The translations under genes and the position numbers were made by a program. This document shows, piece after piece, positions 11,271 through 20,624 of a stretch of DNA of 41,959 nt. Position 1 is the first letter of the stretch. The number at the start of each line of letters is the position of its first letter. Below the pieces are notes generated by a model. That model saw only the letters and a list, made by a program, of their open reading frames with translations, was not told the DNA's origin and did not search any database. The stretch covers positions 1-41,959 of the forward strand of contig LSSK01000004.1 in assembly GCA_001969505.1 (NCBI GenBank), given 5' to 3'. Origin of the DNA: Zancudomyces culisetae. Taxonomy: Eukaryota; Kickxellomycota; Harpellomycetes; Harpellales; Legeriomycetaceae.

Positions 11271-11600
11271 GCTATGTGCCACATGGCATGTGTGAATGGG
11301 GCTACAAGTCCAATCTACCGTACGGTATAAGCTGCGCTGGGCACAGAGAAGAAGGGTGCTGCAGCGGTGCATGTGTGGCTCAGATGGTCTTGTAACGCGG
11401 GCTTTTAAATTCTATTAATAGAACCTTTAATAAAGTGTCTAGATGTTTTGTGAGATCTTGTGGCATGGAGAGTGAAAGCGTCTTTTCTAGTGCATGCAAC
11501 CACCACTGGAATGGCAGCGTCGCTAATGATATTGATATGTAGCGAATACCGCGAACATTTCAGATGTAGGCCAAATTTGCTCTTAGAATAGTGGTTATCA
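11271..11600. ncRNA. Candidate structured non-coding RNA (GC-rich, no ORF)
   Basis: GC content reaches about 52-58% over 11281-11400 and about 53% over 11461-11520, against roughly one third in neighbouring non-coding DNA. No open frame of note crosses it. Visible pairings: GCTGC (about 11331) with GCAGC (about 11361) enclosing GCAC/GTGC around a purine-rich loop; a 12-nt palindrome TACCGTACGGTA at about 11317; and CGCTA with TAGCG at 11520-11544. The two GC-rich blocks are separated by an AT-rich hinge at 11401-11440. I could not match it to U1-U6, RNase P/MRP, SRP or U3 landmarks. Strand and ends are unknown. Confidence 0.35.
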
Positions 11601-11953
11601 AGTACATGAATTCTAGAGAGGCGGAGGTCTATGGTGAATTTAGTCTAGCAGGTTGTCTTTTCTAAAACCTTACATTATCTTGATAGGTTGTTTTTTTTTG
11701 TCCAGTATGACCCCCCTACACCACTTCCCACTATGTACTAAACTAGCCATCATAGTATTTTTTTAGTCTTCCTGATTTAGTCAACTCCAGGGGACATCGT
11801 TTAAAGAAAAGTTATAGAAAGGGTTCAAGGCACCCTTGAACCAATGCCCATCGGGTACGGAGACTCTAGAGAGTCGAAGGGGAATAGGATGAGTTTAGAA
11901 TATAGATTGTTTTTATTTTTTAGGAACTGTTTATTTTCTAAATAAATTTTTTT
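11601..11953. other. Gene-free stretch with two perfect hairpins
   Basis: No ORF. It contains GGTTCAAGG, CAC, CCTTGAACC at 11822-11842 (9-bp stem) and GACTCT, AG, AGAGTC at 11862-11875 (6-bp stem). A TACTAAACTAG sequence near 11738 resembles an intron 3' end, but no exon could be tied to it. The segment ends in a T run at the assembly gap. Confidence 0.5.
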
Positions 11954-12384
11954 NNNNNNNNNNNNNNNNNNNNNNNNNNNNNNNNNNNNNNNNNNNNNNN
12001 NNNNNNNNNNNNNNNNNNNNNNNNNNNNNNNNNNNNNNNNNNNNNNNNNNNNNNNNNNNNNNNNNNNNNNNNNNNNNNNNNNNNNNNNNNNNNNNNNNNN
12101 NNNNNNNNNNNNNNNNNNNNNNNNNNNNNNNNNNNNNNNNNNNNNNNNNNNNNNNNNNNNNNNNNNNNNNNNNNNNNNNNNNNNNNNNNNNNNNNNNNNN
12201 NNNNNNNNNNNNNNNNNNNNNNNNNNNNNNNNNNNNNNNNNNNNNNNNNNNNNNNNNNNNNNNNNNNNNNNNNNNNNNNNNNNNNNNNNNNNNNNNNNNN
12301 NNNNNNNNNNNNNNNNNNNNNNNNNNNNNNNNNNNNNNNNNNNNNNNNNNNNNNNNNNNNNNNNNNNNNNNNNNNNNNNNNNNN
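11954..12384. other. Assembly gap (431 N)
   Basis: A run of N from 11954 to 12384. It is flanked by seven T on the left and 28 A on the right, so the assembly broke in homopolymer sequence. The apparent ORF across it is an artefact of N translation. Confidence 0.99.

Positions 12385-12412
<28 letters not shown>
12385..12412. repeat. Poly(A) tract of 28 at the gap edge
   Basis: An uninterrupted run of 28 A immediately right of the gap, followed by GGGTTCAAGGCA. The same 12 bases occur left of the gap at 11821-11832. Confidence 0.95.
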
Positions 12413-12415
<3 letters not shown>

Positions 12416-13497
12416 TTCAAGGCATTTTGGACTAGACTTTATAACCTCATATAGAAAGTTCAGGTACGATTATTCAGGTGACCTGGGTGAAAACTCAACA
12501 TGATTTAAGGTTGTTGGTTCTTTGGCACAATCATTGGAATATATTTAATTGGCGCAATTTGCGCAGGTGTTTAAAACATTCTACACAGCTTTAAATAGGC
12601 TGATATACATACCACAGAAAAAAAAACCTAGCCTTTTAAATGTGTTCTATAACGTCTAGAGGTGTTGAGTTGTGGTTATACTTGTGAAAGGATATGTATG
12701 ATATGATTGTTTCTTGTCAGCTTCACAATACCTGCGTCATTGTTTTTGTCTACATTTTTTTCCCATAATTATGGTGGACAAAAAAAAAAGAAAAAAGGCC
12801 TAACCAATACTTTTGAAAAATAACTGAGTTGGAATTATCTAAATAGCATCATTGATACATCTGGAGCGCAGACTCCCTAGTATACACAGCAATTCTTGAA
12901 ATGTATGACCAGTTTTCTACTCTACGTTAATAAAAGCCCAGACTCGAGGAAGGGTTATAATCACAAGAATAGAACTTTTACACCATCTTTTCACTGCAAC
13001 TTGTTTCTGCTTTTCTAAAAGTTCGGTGGATTTTGGTGATTTTACATGTGTGTACTTTCACATCCTCCAGCTGAAATGCAATCTACATGCACATTTGGTT
13101 GAATTGTTTGTATCAAGTGGGAAATAGAAAAAAGGCCAACCTTTTTTTTTTGCTGCAAAGTTGAACCTATTTATTCCTTGCTGCGATGTTTTTCCGATAG
13201 ATCGCAGATTATGTACAGTGCTAGCACAAAGGAAAATATAAATCTGCGGGATGCTTGAAAGAGGGGAGGGAGATGTATTTGACTCAATGGGTTGAAAAAA
13301 TCATTTGACCCAACATAAACAAAATAAAAACGAGAGATTACGTGAATGAGGGAAAATAACAACAACTACGAAGATACAAGAGGAGTAAAAGGGAACCGCA
13401 CAATCTCCATTTCCAAAACTGCTGAAGTTAATTGTTGTTTTACTTTTTTTTTCCATTTTTTATTATTTTAATTTCCATTTTTTATTATTTTTTTTTT

Positions 13498-13541
13498 ATT
13501 TCAATTTTATTTCAATTTTATTTCAATTTTATTTCAATTTT
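13498..13541. repeat. Tandem repeat, 11-bp unit ATTTCAATTTT, four copies
   Basis: Four successive exact copies of ATTTCAATTTT inside a T-rich tract that starts near 13440. Confidence 0.9.
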
Positions 13542-14192
13542 TAATCTTTGTTTTTTTTGTTTTTGCTTATATTCTTGCTCTCATTTTCATATGGACGCCC
13601 AAGTTTCCAAGAATCAAAAAAAAAAGATATATGGTTAAATCTGGAAAGTTGTGATGAGTGAATGAGCTGATAAACAAAATCATGGCTTTTTGTGTTTGCC
13701 CAAAAATGCTTCGTTGAATATTCACGTTTTTATACACATATTTAGTGTAAAGTTCGAGTATTTAGTAAGGCACAAAAATGAAGCATGACTTTTATCAAGT
13801 AAAAAGTTTGCAAAAACTATTTATTGGTACTTTTATTTTTCGTTCTTTCTCCAAATTCCATACATGACCATTTTTCCAGGATATTCCTTTGACTTTTTAC
13901 ATTCTCAGAAAAAAAAAGGCTATGAAGGAAAGGGTTTCAAATTCTCGTATTCATGCAAATGTTCTTAAAAAGGAATGCGAAAGAATCGCCATGACACTGC
14001 GTCGTCACAAAACATTTTCTCGCAAAATCCCCCCACCCCTTCCTCTTTAATCAAAGAACCTCTTAGTTTGAATTTGTGTAGTGTATTGTGATACCAAACT
14101 AACCCTGTTTGTTCTTGTGCTGTTATTGTTTTTACTGTTTACAAACCAATTTTCGTTTTTTTAATTAACTTCATAGCCTTCAATAATAAAGT

Positions 14193-14266
14193 GGTAACTG
14201 CTAATTATATTCTAGAATTGGTCCTCATTAAAACCAATTAGGCTAGAAAGCTAGTAAATAGTTACC
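14193..14266. repeat. Imperfect inverted repeat / hairpin (74 bp)
   Basis: The outer arms are GGTAACT (14193-14199) and AGTTACC (14260-14266). The inner arms are AATTGGT (14216-14222) and ACCAATT (14233-14239), and TCTAG/CTAGA flank the inner arms. Nested pairing over 74 nt in non-coding DNA could be a miniature element remnant or a structured transcript. Confidence 0.6.
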
Positions 14267-15618
14267 ATAATTGGTCGAATACTAAGCATTTACTGGTAGT
14301 ATTTTTTAGTGCATTTGTGACCACAAAAACTGTTTTTGTAGATACCAATGTCTGCTAATGCGCTTGCATTCTAAAATACTGAAATTTGCTAAATTTGCTT
14401 AATCATTAACTTAGTGAACAATGAGACACGCATAAAAAAAGGCATCACAAGAACAAACCAGGCTACTTGAATACTTTTACTCATTATTTGGTTTATACAC
14501 TTCCCTTAAGAGAAACAAGCCAACCTAAACACGAGTTCCCACTTTTCACTCAGAGCTTATTTTTTCTTCTCCAAGACGAGGAAGCAAAAGGCCAAATAAA
14601 GTTTGCAAGGAAATCAATATAAAACATAGGAAAAGGTATAAGAGATAGTGCTTCAACAGATATGTTAGGCACTGGTATAATGTCCTTTGCTTTTTGTTTA
14701 TAAAAGTATATTATACAACTAAATAATATATGCAAAGATATACATGTACATGTATACACAAGCTAACATTATACAAAAGTATTTATCAGTATACTCGTTG
14801 AGGTTTCTCGTTGGATTTTGCGTTTTGAGGTTTGAATTTTGAGGCTCGGGTTTGTTCAACTAGTGAAAACAGCACGTCATCAAAGTAAGCGACTATACCG
14901 GACAGATGGAATAAGATAGCAACGCTACAAGTGTTTTCAGGTAGGTATCCGTTGGTATTCAGTTATTCACAGTATATACACCTTAATAGTAAAACATTCG
15001 CTGTTATCAAACGCAATATCTTTTTTTTAAAAGTAAAAAGTGGGCGGAAGTTCATAGTACTTATCTGTTGTTTCGGAAGTCTGCTATTTATTCAGGGTAC
15101 TAAACAAAATGATAAGGTTGGTGGATATGCCCACTAATAAAGCGGAGGGAAGGAATGGGTGTGTGGGTGTGGGTGTGTGTGTTTGTATAACCATCATGAT
15201 TTTTGGTTTGTTGATTATATCTCTGGTATTCAAAATTGTAAATTATATTTGGATGAAAGGATAAATGTCTCTTTTATAGACGAGGTTATTTATAAACGAA
15301 AATTCTGTAGGCGGGGAGAGGGGAGGAATTGGAAGTAGTAGAAATGGGAGAGGAGAAGGATAAAGTAAGACGTATAGCTAAACCATTCTGGATATCAACA
15401 TTTGTGCATATTTGCAACATTTACCTTGCTTACAGTGCCCGTTTTCATCGTTGTGTTTGTTTTATTGTTCCCATGCAAAATATACCTATAAGCCTCTAAT
15501 TATATACACGTGTACATACATGCATACAAATATATATATGTAAAAAACCCTTAACGCCAAACCAGTTGAATTGATACTAAAAATCGAGTTCTTTATAATC
15601 CAATATTGTCCCACTATG

Positions 15619-15637
15619 TATATATAATATATAAATA
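15619..15637 (+). promoter_or_regulatory. TATA-like region of the cyclin gene
   Basis: An alternating TATA stretch with two TATAA-type matches about 235-250 bp upstream of the cyclin ATG. Such AT repeats are common here, so the call is tentative. Confidence 0.3.
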
Positions 15638-15822
15638 ACACATCTGTGTATTATTATAGTTTATACCAGGAAAAGAGGAAAAAAAGAAAAGGATCGGTGG
15701 ATAATATTAAACGGATCCATAGTTACTCTGACATAGTAAGCTATACAGCTCGAAAAAACAGGCTAGGATACATATATAATAAACAGAAAAACCACTCTCA
15801 GCGAACTTTATATTTTGTCTTT

Positions 15823-15864
15823 ATGCATAAGGGAAATAAAACTTTAATAACTCGCAACTTATAA
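15823..15864 (+). CDS. Upstream ORF in the cyclin leader (13 codons)
   Basis: ATG at 15823 opens MHKGNKTLITRNL and stops with TAA at 15862-15864, leaving 7 nt before the main ATG at 15872. It is the only ATG between the TATA-like region and the main start, so if transcription starts near that region it lies in the leader. Stop-to-start spacing this short gives little room for reinitiation, so the uORF could repress the cyclin. Translation is inferred only. Confidence 0.4.
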   Translation: MHKGNKTLITRNL

Positions 15865-15871
15865 AAAAACA

Positions 15872-17695
15872 ATGGAATCCAAACGGAAGTTGGAAAAGGA
15901 AGAAAATGTATACTACTTGAAAAAGCTAAAAAGAGAGGTATACGAAAAAAACAACGAGAAAAACGTTCAACTCAAACTTGCTCGTAGAAATACTTTCGAA
16001 ATTTTACCAAGGTTAAAAGTTTATAAAAAAAACGAGCAAGGTATAGTAGGAACATATACCAGCGAGTGTTATGAAGCAAACTCGGTTGAAAATCATAAGC
16101 GGAATAAAACAGATAGCCTCATCTTTGGTTCGAAAAGCGGTGGAAGAAACGTCGTCGGTAGCACCCATAAAGGGCAAGTCGATCCTTGCAAAAACACAGA
16201 TGTGATAAATAGGGAAGATAAACATGGGTCTTTTGGTGGGTCCAGCTATGCTGCAACTTTGGTGAAAATAGAGATGGGCCAGAGACAAAAAATTAGCTGT
16301 GATGCCATAGAAGAGCAAAGAAAAATGAAGGTGTTATGCGAGATTGCCTACAGAATGCTAAAAAGAATGTGGGGTGATAAGGATGAGCATGAGGGACTTA
16401 GCGGTGAGAACACAAATAATAGTGCATACAGAACAGTGTGCTCTTTAAGAATATTTATACATGAGACATTGGGAAAGTCTAAAATTGACAGCAAAACTTT
16501 GGAGTTAGGACTATATTATTTGGCAAAATCAAAAGGACTGGCCATATCAAGAAAATACAATAGCGAAAAATCCGACCAATTCGGACACCACACTATGTTC
16601 TCTGTTCCGCAAAATACCCCACAACAAAGAAGGCCGAATACAAACTATACGGAGGTCCTTAAAATAGGAGGTACTGACTCAACACCCGAATCATCTATTT
16701 CCTCAGTTGAACTCATTGAAGGTAAGATTGATCCTTTCAAAAGAACAATACCAATACCTTCAAGAGAGCAAGCAAGATACTCTTTACCAAGAATCAATGT
16801 GTCAGCCAGAAGATATACTGATACTGATGTGAAAACCATCAAAAATCAGGAAAGCATGACAAATTACCTGTTGCCGTATAGCAAAGATTGGGTTACTCGT
16901 AGAAGCATTGATTTAAACGAGGATGAACGAAGTTCAGGTGCCATTCCCAGCAACTACTTATCCAACATGTCGTATCTTGAACACTGCAATAGTATTGGAG
17001 ATAAAGATATCAGCGGAACAGGCATGTTGAAACGTATAGCTAGCAACAGCTGCGAAGTTGGCTACCTTAATGAAAATTCAGCAGATAATAAAAATTCATA
17101 CTGGAATGGTCAATATCACCAGGGTTTATCTAATACCAACCTGCATCCTTGCTCTGCGGAAATTAAACTGCCTCCAATCAAAAATATTTATAAAGGCTGT
17201 GGCCAGTCATATATTCCGACAGTGGCGCCAAAATACAAAGACACGCACTATTCTTCCCTATCGTTATGCATCAAAAATTGCTGTCGGCGGATGTTCGTTG
17301 CCTCGATAATTTGTGCGTCTAAATATCTCATGGAGAAAGCCAACCCCAACTCTTTTTGGAGTGAAAATGTTACTCGCTTACCAATAAAAGAGATCAACAA
17401 AATTGAAAAAACCTTTCTGGCATGTTTGAATTATAACCTATACGTTTCTAGCGTTGACTTTGGCGAATGGACATCTAAATTATATTCTCCCGGTTTTGAA
17501 ACGCTATTTACATCACGTCCAGATCCATCTTTGACATTAGAAAAAGATCAACTTCTTAAAGGCGGTATTAACACCACAGGCGATCTCGATAGCAGCAGCG
17601 GAAACAATCGCTACTACCACACTTACTATGGTAGTGGTGGAGATGTTGGTTTCTGGACAAAAAAAAATGAGGCACCAAATGGTATATCTTATTAA
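15872..17695 (+). CDS. PCL5: Pho85-type (PCL5-like) cyclin with a large internal insertion
   Basis: 607-residue protein with the two parts of a Pcl-family cyclin box, expected to activate the Pho85 cyclin-dependent kinase in the nucleus. In S. cerevisiae Pcl5 directs Pho85 to Gcn4. The first part is at residues about 190-225 (SLRIFIHETLG, LELGLYYLAKSKGL). The second is at about 463-530 (RRMFVASIICASKYL, SFWSENVTRLPIKEINKIE, FLACLNYNLYV). Between them lies an insertion of about 240 residues rich in Ser, Asn, Tyr and charged residues. The N-terminal 180 residues are basic and without a domain. S. cerevisiae Pcl5 is about 230 residues, so the length here is mostly disordered sequence. ATG 15872 is chosen as the first ATG of the frame. 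The frame is uninterrupted, with no intron signs. Pcl family is confident; the subfamily (PCL5 against CLG1-like) is less so. Confidence 0.75.
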   Translation: MESKRKLEKEENVYYLKKLKREVYEKNNEKNVQLKLARRNTFEILPRLKVYKKNEQGIVGTYTSECYEANSVENHKRNKTDSLIFGSKSGGRNVVGSTHKGQVDPCKNTDVINREDKHGSFGGSSYAATLVKIEMGQRQKISCDAIEEQRKMKVLCEIAYRMLKRMWGDKDEHEGLSGENTNNSAYRTVCSLRIFIHETLGKSKIDSKTLELGLYYLAKSKGLAISRKYNSEKSDQFGHHTMFSVPQNTPQQRRPNTNYTEVLKIGGTDSTPESSISSVELIEGKIDPFKRTIPIPSREQARYSLPRINVSARRYTDTDVKTIKNQESMTNYLLPYSKDWVTRRSIDLNEDERSSGAIPSNYLSNMSYLEHCNSIGDKDISGTGMLKRIASNSCEVGYLNENSADNKNSYWNGQYHQGLSNTNLHPCSAEIKLPPIKNIYKGCGQSYIPTVAPKYKDTHYSSLSLCIKNCCRRMFVASIICASKYLMEKANPNSFWSENVTRLPIKEINKIEKTFLACLNYNLYVSSVDFGEWTSKLYSPGFETLFTSRPDPSLTLEKDQLLKGGINTTGDLDSSSGNNRYYHTYYGSGGDVGFWTKKNEAPNGISY

Positions 17696-17708
17696 TAAAT
17701 ATGCCCAC

Positions 17709-17775
17709 ACCTATACCCATACCTATACCCATACCTATACTCATATCCATACTCATACCCATACCTATACCCATC
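17709..17775. repeat. Minisatellite, 12-bp unit CCTATACCCATA
   Basis: About five and a half copies with a few substitutions (for example TCATATCCATA) just behind the cyclin stop codon. It lies in the 401-bp convergent spacer 17696-18096, which otherwise shows no gene. Apparent ORFs here are translations of the repeat. Confidence 0.85.
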
Positions 17776-18096
17776 CATGTGTATATGCATGTGTATACAC
17801 CTGTAGTTGTGGTTGTGGGTGTGGCCTTATCTGGTATAACATTAGTGGTTGACTTTCTTAGATTACGCATTTTGTTACCTGTCACCCTCTAAATAATTTT
17901 GCCTTCTATATGTGCAAAAATTAATAATACCCCTTAACACCTAAAAAGTACTACCCGACCCAAAGTGGTGACTAACCTAGCAAATATTAAGCTAACTAAT
18001 CAACCTGTCTTGAAGTTGAAATGATTGTGTAATTTTATGGTTTTTGTCGATTTTTTGTCATGAATAAAAATATCTATGTTTTAAACGAAGCTTTAC

Positions 18097-20178
18097 TCAA
18101 ATTTTATATATGTACATTGACAGCGAGCTCAAAATGGCAAGCTCGGATCCATTATTAATTTGTTGTAGACCACAAATCAATTCGTGGTCTGCTGCAGCAC
18201 TTGTGCTAGTTGAACTTGAATTTGATTCATACTCCAGAGGAAATTCGATAACATTGTGAACTAAGGTGTCCGCAGTATTGTCTACGCAATTGTAAATATA
18301 TAACCTTTTGGATGATTCTGAAATTACAAAATAATCACAATTGTTGTTGTCCACATACACAAATTTCTTATCCGATTTACTGGCCATAACAAAACCCAGT
18401 GCATTTAGGGTTTTGGAGTGGTTCCAGGCAGTAGTACTATGATGGCTTGGCTTTGGCTCGATCTTAAATAAAATACCATCGACATCATACTTCAAACAAA
18501 CATAATTGCTATTTTGTCCTGGTGATCCAAAGGATGTGCACAGATAATCCATCCCGCTAGTATCAACCACTTGGTTGATATTCCCGTTTTCTTCATCAAT
18601 AATGTAAAAACTTGATAATGTGGTGTTATAATCCACAAGATCGTCAAGCTCCGACATAAACTGGTTCTGTTGATTATAAAAATAGTCAGCGTTTCCATTG
18701 CTGTAAAAGGAATCCTGTTGCTGTTGTGTACCTCCAGAAGCTGTAAACTTCATAAGTGCTTCCCTTATTCTAGCAACTTCAGCTGGATCCATTGTTTCAC
18801 AGGTTTCATCATCCCGCTCAAACACCTGAGGCCACCGCATATATACGCCCGCTTCATCTTGATCCTTCACAATATAAATCACCAGTATACTGTTATCCTC
18901 TATAGTCCAGATGCATTGACTTGGCATCACGTGCCCATAAAGGGGTTCGTTGTCTAAGTCTAGTACTAGATCTCCATTATGGCGGCATTTTAGCGTTAGT
19001 TTTTTATCCTCAAATATGCACTCTATGTCATTTTTTGTAATTCTTATGAGCCTATCCAAATTTTTAGGGACATCAACCGTTAAAATAACAACTCTGTCTT
19101 CCTGAATCCAGGTGTATTGTGGAAAATGCGCTTCTTCGTCTTTTCCACAGCATTTCTTTCGTTTTATCTCTCCTTCCCATATTCCAGTCTCATTAGCATC
19201 ATAGTCTAAAGAAAGATGGTGTTTTTCGACACTTTTATCACCCAGCTCGCTTTCATCTTTTGCTTGTTTGTTTGGAGCTACTAGCTTTGGACGGGTTTCG
19301 GTTCCAATAATAAAATTATGTGCAAAAGTATTATTGCTTGTACTACCATCGCCACTCCTCGCATCATTGCCTACATCTGTCACATATGAGAAATATTCAG
19401 GGATGTTTTTAACTCTTAGCCCATATTTCTTCCTTAATTCGATTATTATAGGTGTTTTTTCTGGGGTTGTTTCTGATATCTCTTCAATGGCTACCGCATA
19501 TACTTGGACTTCAAAGCCACCACTTTCCTGTACACCCGTATGTAATCCTGCTTGCTTTGTACTCAAATTCGCCTTATCACATATCACGATATTTACATTG
19601 TTTTTAATAATTTTTGCGCCCAAAACGGTAGGAAATCTTAATTGATCGGCTTGATTCGCTTGCTCATCGTGTAGTACAAGTTTGTATCTTATCCTATACT
19701 CATGTCCATGCTCCTCATCACGTTCGCTTTTTGCTGTATATCGCTCAATCAGATAAAATGTCCCAATCCCGTCAAATACTAAAATATAGGTCCTAGATAT
19801 GCTGTGTATAGTTTTAAGTCCCAATTTTTCTCTTTTGACATCGATCCTTGGTATATCTATCAGCTTATCGATACGATTTCCCCCCTCCTTTGTTCTTTCA
19901 TATTTTAAGAGCTCGTTTGCATCGTTTATAAACAGCAAAGAATCGTTCTCATAGCCGCAAAATAAATTATTGAATTGTATACGTGTTTGAACCTGGCTAC
20001 TTGAAAAAACTCCAGTTGGATTGGCTTCTGGTACAGGTATTTCATATCCCGCTTTTCTGAAATCCGCCACTTTTTGCAGTTTTTCGTTTTTATCCACTAG
20101 CTTGAGTTTGTAGCCATTAAAATCTGGATTCAATTTATTTCTATCTATTCTTAATTTCGTTTCCATTTTGCCTAACAT
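18097..20178 (-). CDS. NUDCD1: NudC domain-containing protein 1-like (CS domain, beta-propeller-like)
   Basis: 693-residue homologue of NUDCD1 (CML66), a CS-domain protein. In animals it works as an Hsp90-linked cochaperone and binding partner of the DHX15 RNA helicase. The CS domain is at residues about 355-450: YTWIQEDRVVILTVDVPK, then LTLKCRHNG, PLYGHVMPSQCIWTIEDN and ILVIYIVKD. It is followed by the family's acidic link MRWPQVFERDDE and TMDPAEVARIREALMKF. The flanking N-terminal (about 60-290) and C-terminal (about 510-690) parts have repeated beta-strand patterns, consistent with the propeller of the family. Two in-frame ATGs exist (20178 and 20166); I took the first. S. cerevisiae has no NUDCD1 that I know of. 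The gene is divergent from RPC53 and convergent with the cyclin gene. Confidence 0.85.
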   Translation of the reverse strand: MLGKMETKLRIDRNKLNPDFNGYKLKLVDKNEKLQKVADFRKAGYEIPVPEANPTGVFSSSQVQTRIQFNNLFCGYENDSLLFINDANELLKYERTKEGGNRIDKLIDIPRIDVKREKLGLKTIHSISRTYILVFDGIGTFYLIERYTAKSERDEEHGHEYRIRYKLVLHDEQANQADQLRFPTVLGAKIIKNNVNIVICDKANLSTKQAGLHTGVQESGGFEVQVYAVAIEEISETTPEKTPIIIELRKKYGLRVKNIPEYFSYVTDVGNDARSGDGSTSNNTFAHNFIIGTETRPKLVAPNKQAKDESELGDKSVEKHHLSLDYDANETGIWEGEIKRKKCCGKDEEAHFPQYTWIQEDRVVILTVDVPKNLDRLIRITKNDIECIFEDKKLTLKCRHNGDLVLDLDNEPLYGHVMPSQCIWTIEDNSILVIYIVKDQDEAGVYMRWPQVFERDDETCETMDPAEVARIREALMKFTASGGTQQQQDSFYSNGNADYFYNQQNQFMSELDDLVDYNTTLSSFYIIDEENGNINQVVDTSGMDYLCTSFGSPGQNSNYVCLKYDVDGILFKIEPKPSHHSTTAWNHSKTLNALGFVMASKSDKKFVYVDNNNCDYFVISESSKRLYIYNCVDNTADTLVHNVIEFPLEYESNSSSTSTSAAADHELICGLQQINNGSELAILSSLSMYIYKI

Positions 20179-20624
20179 GTAACAGTAAAGCTTTATTCAA
20201 ATTGAAGTATAATAAAATGGTTCAACTATATGCTAAGGCTTTTCATAAACAATTTGCCTAAAAGCTTAGGTTTATATGCTGTTCAAAACTTTTGTGTGGC
20301 TATAAATCCAATGAAATTAACCAATCTTATTTAGTTTCGCCTAGATTCGTGCAGTAAAAGTAAAATCAAGTTGAATGGAATAAGCAAAAATTGGGCTAAC
20401 AGCAATAATCGTGGAAAAAAAATTTCTGTAAGGCCAGTTTACCTGTGATCGTAGCTGGTTAGATGGGCAATATTTTTTTAAAGAAAAAACTTTTTGCTTC
20501 ATAGTTTTCATTCCCTTAATAGAGCCTGCTATAATCAAAAACATACTGTTGCCTGTTGTTTAATACTCATCTAAAGCAATAAAAAAGCTCTTATATTTCT
20601 AAACAGTAGTGCGGGAAACTCAGG
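20179..20624. promoter_or_regulatory. Divergent promoter region, NUDCD1-like / RPC53 (446 bp)
   Basis: The spacer between two divergent ATGs must carry both promoters. The 67-codon frame at 20341-20544 has no features of a gene. No consensus TATAAA is evident on either side; TTATATTTC near 20590 is the nearest AT-rich match on the RPC53 side. Confidence 0.5.

Larger units (their letters stand above)
12413..15871. other. Long gene-free region (about 3.4 kb) with repeats, and cyclin promoter at its right end
   Basis: Only short open frames occur (13171-13365, 13432-13638, 14550-14759, 14931-15137). They have low-complexity or random composition, and none shows a recognisable domain. Several A/T homopolymers and a GT-rich stretch near 15155-15185 are present. 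No tRNA or rRNA is seen. The last 250 bp contain TATA-like sequence and one upstream ORF for the cyclin gene. Confidence 0.6.

Noticed and set aside
11342-11353. U6 snRNA suggested by ACAGAGAAGA
   Set aside because: The AGC triad and the rest of the conserved U6 core are absent, so the ten-base match is probably chance.
11779-11910. tRNA or other Pol III gene suggested by GGTTCAAGGC and a nearby T run
   Set aside because: The T-arm does not pair, the acceptor stem is missing and the A box is imperfect. The word is better explained as one arm of a hairpin.
12385-12412. Poly(A) tail of a retroposed mRNA
   Set aside because: No coding or element sequence can be seen beside it because of the gap, and no target-site duplication is evident.
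11938-12420. 160-codon ORF across the N run
   Set aside because: It consists of translated N and a homopolymer. No coding evidence.
17701-17892. Short proteins of Pro-Ile or Tyr-Thr-His repeats behind the cyclin gene
   Set aside because: They are translations of the 12-bp minisatellite in its different frames.
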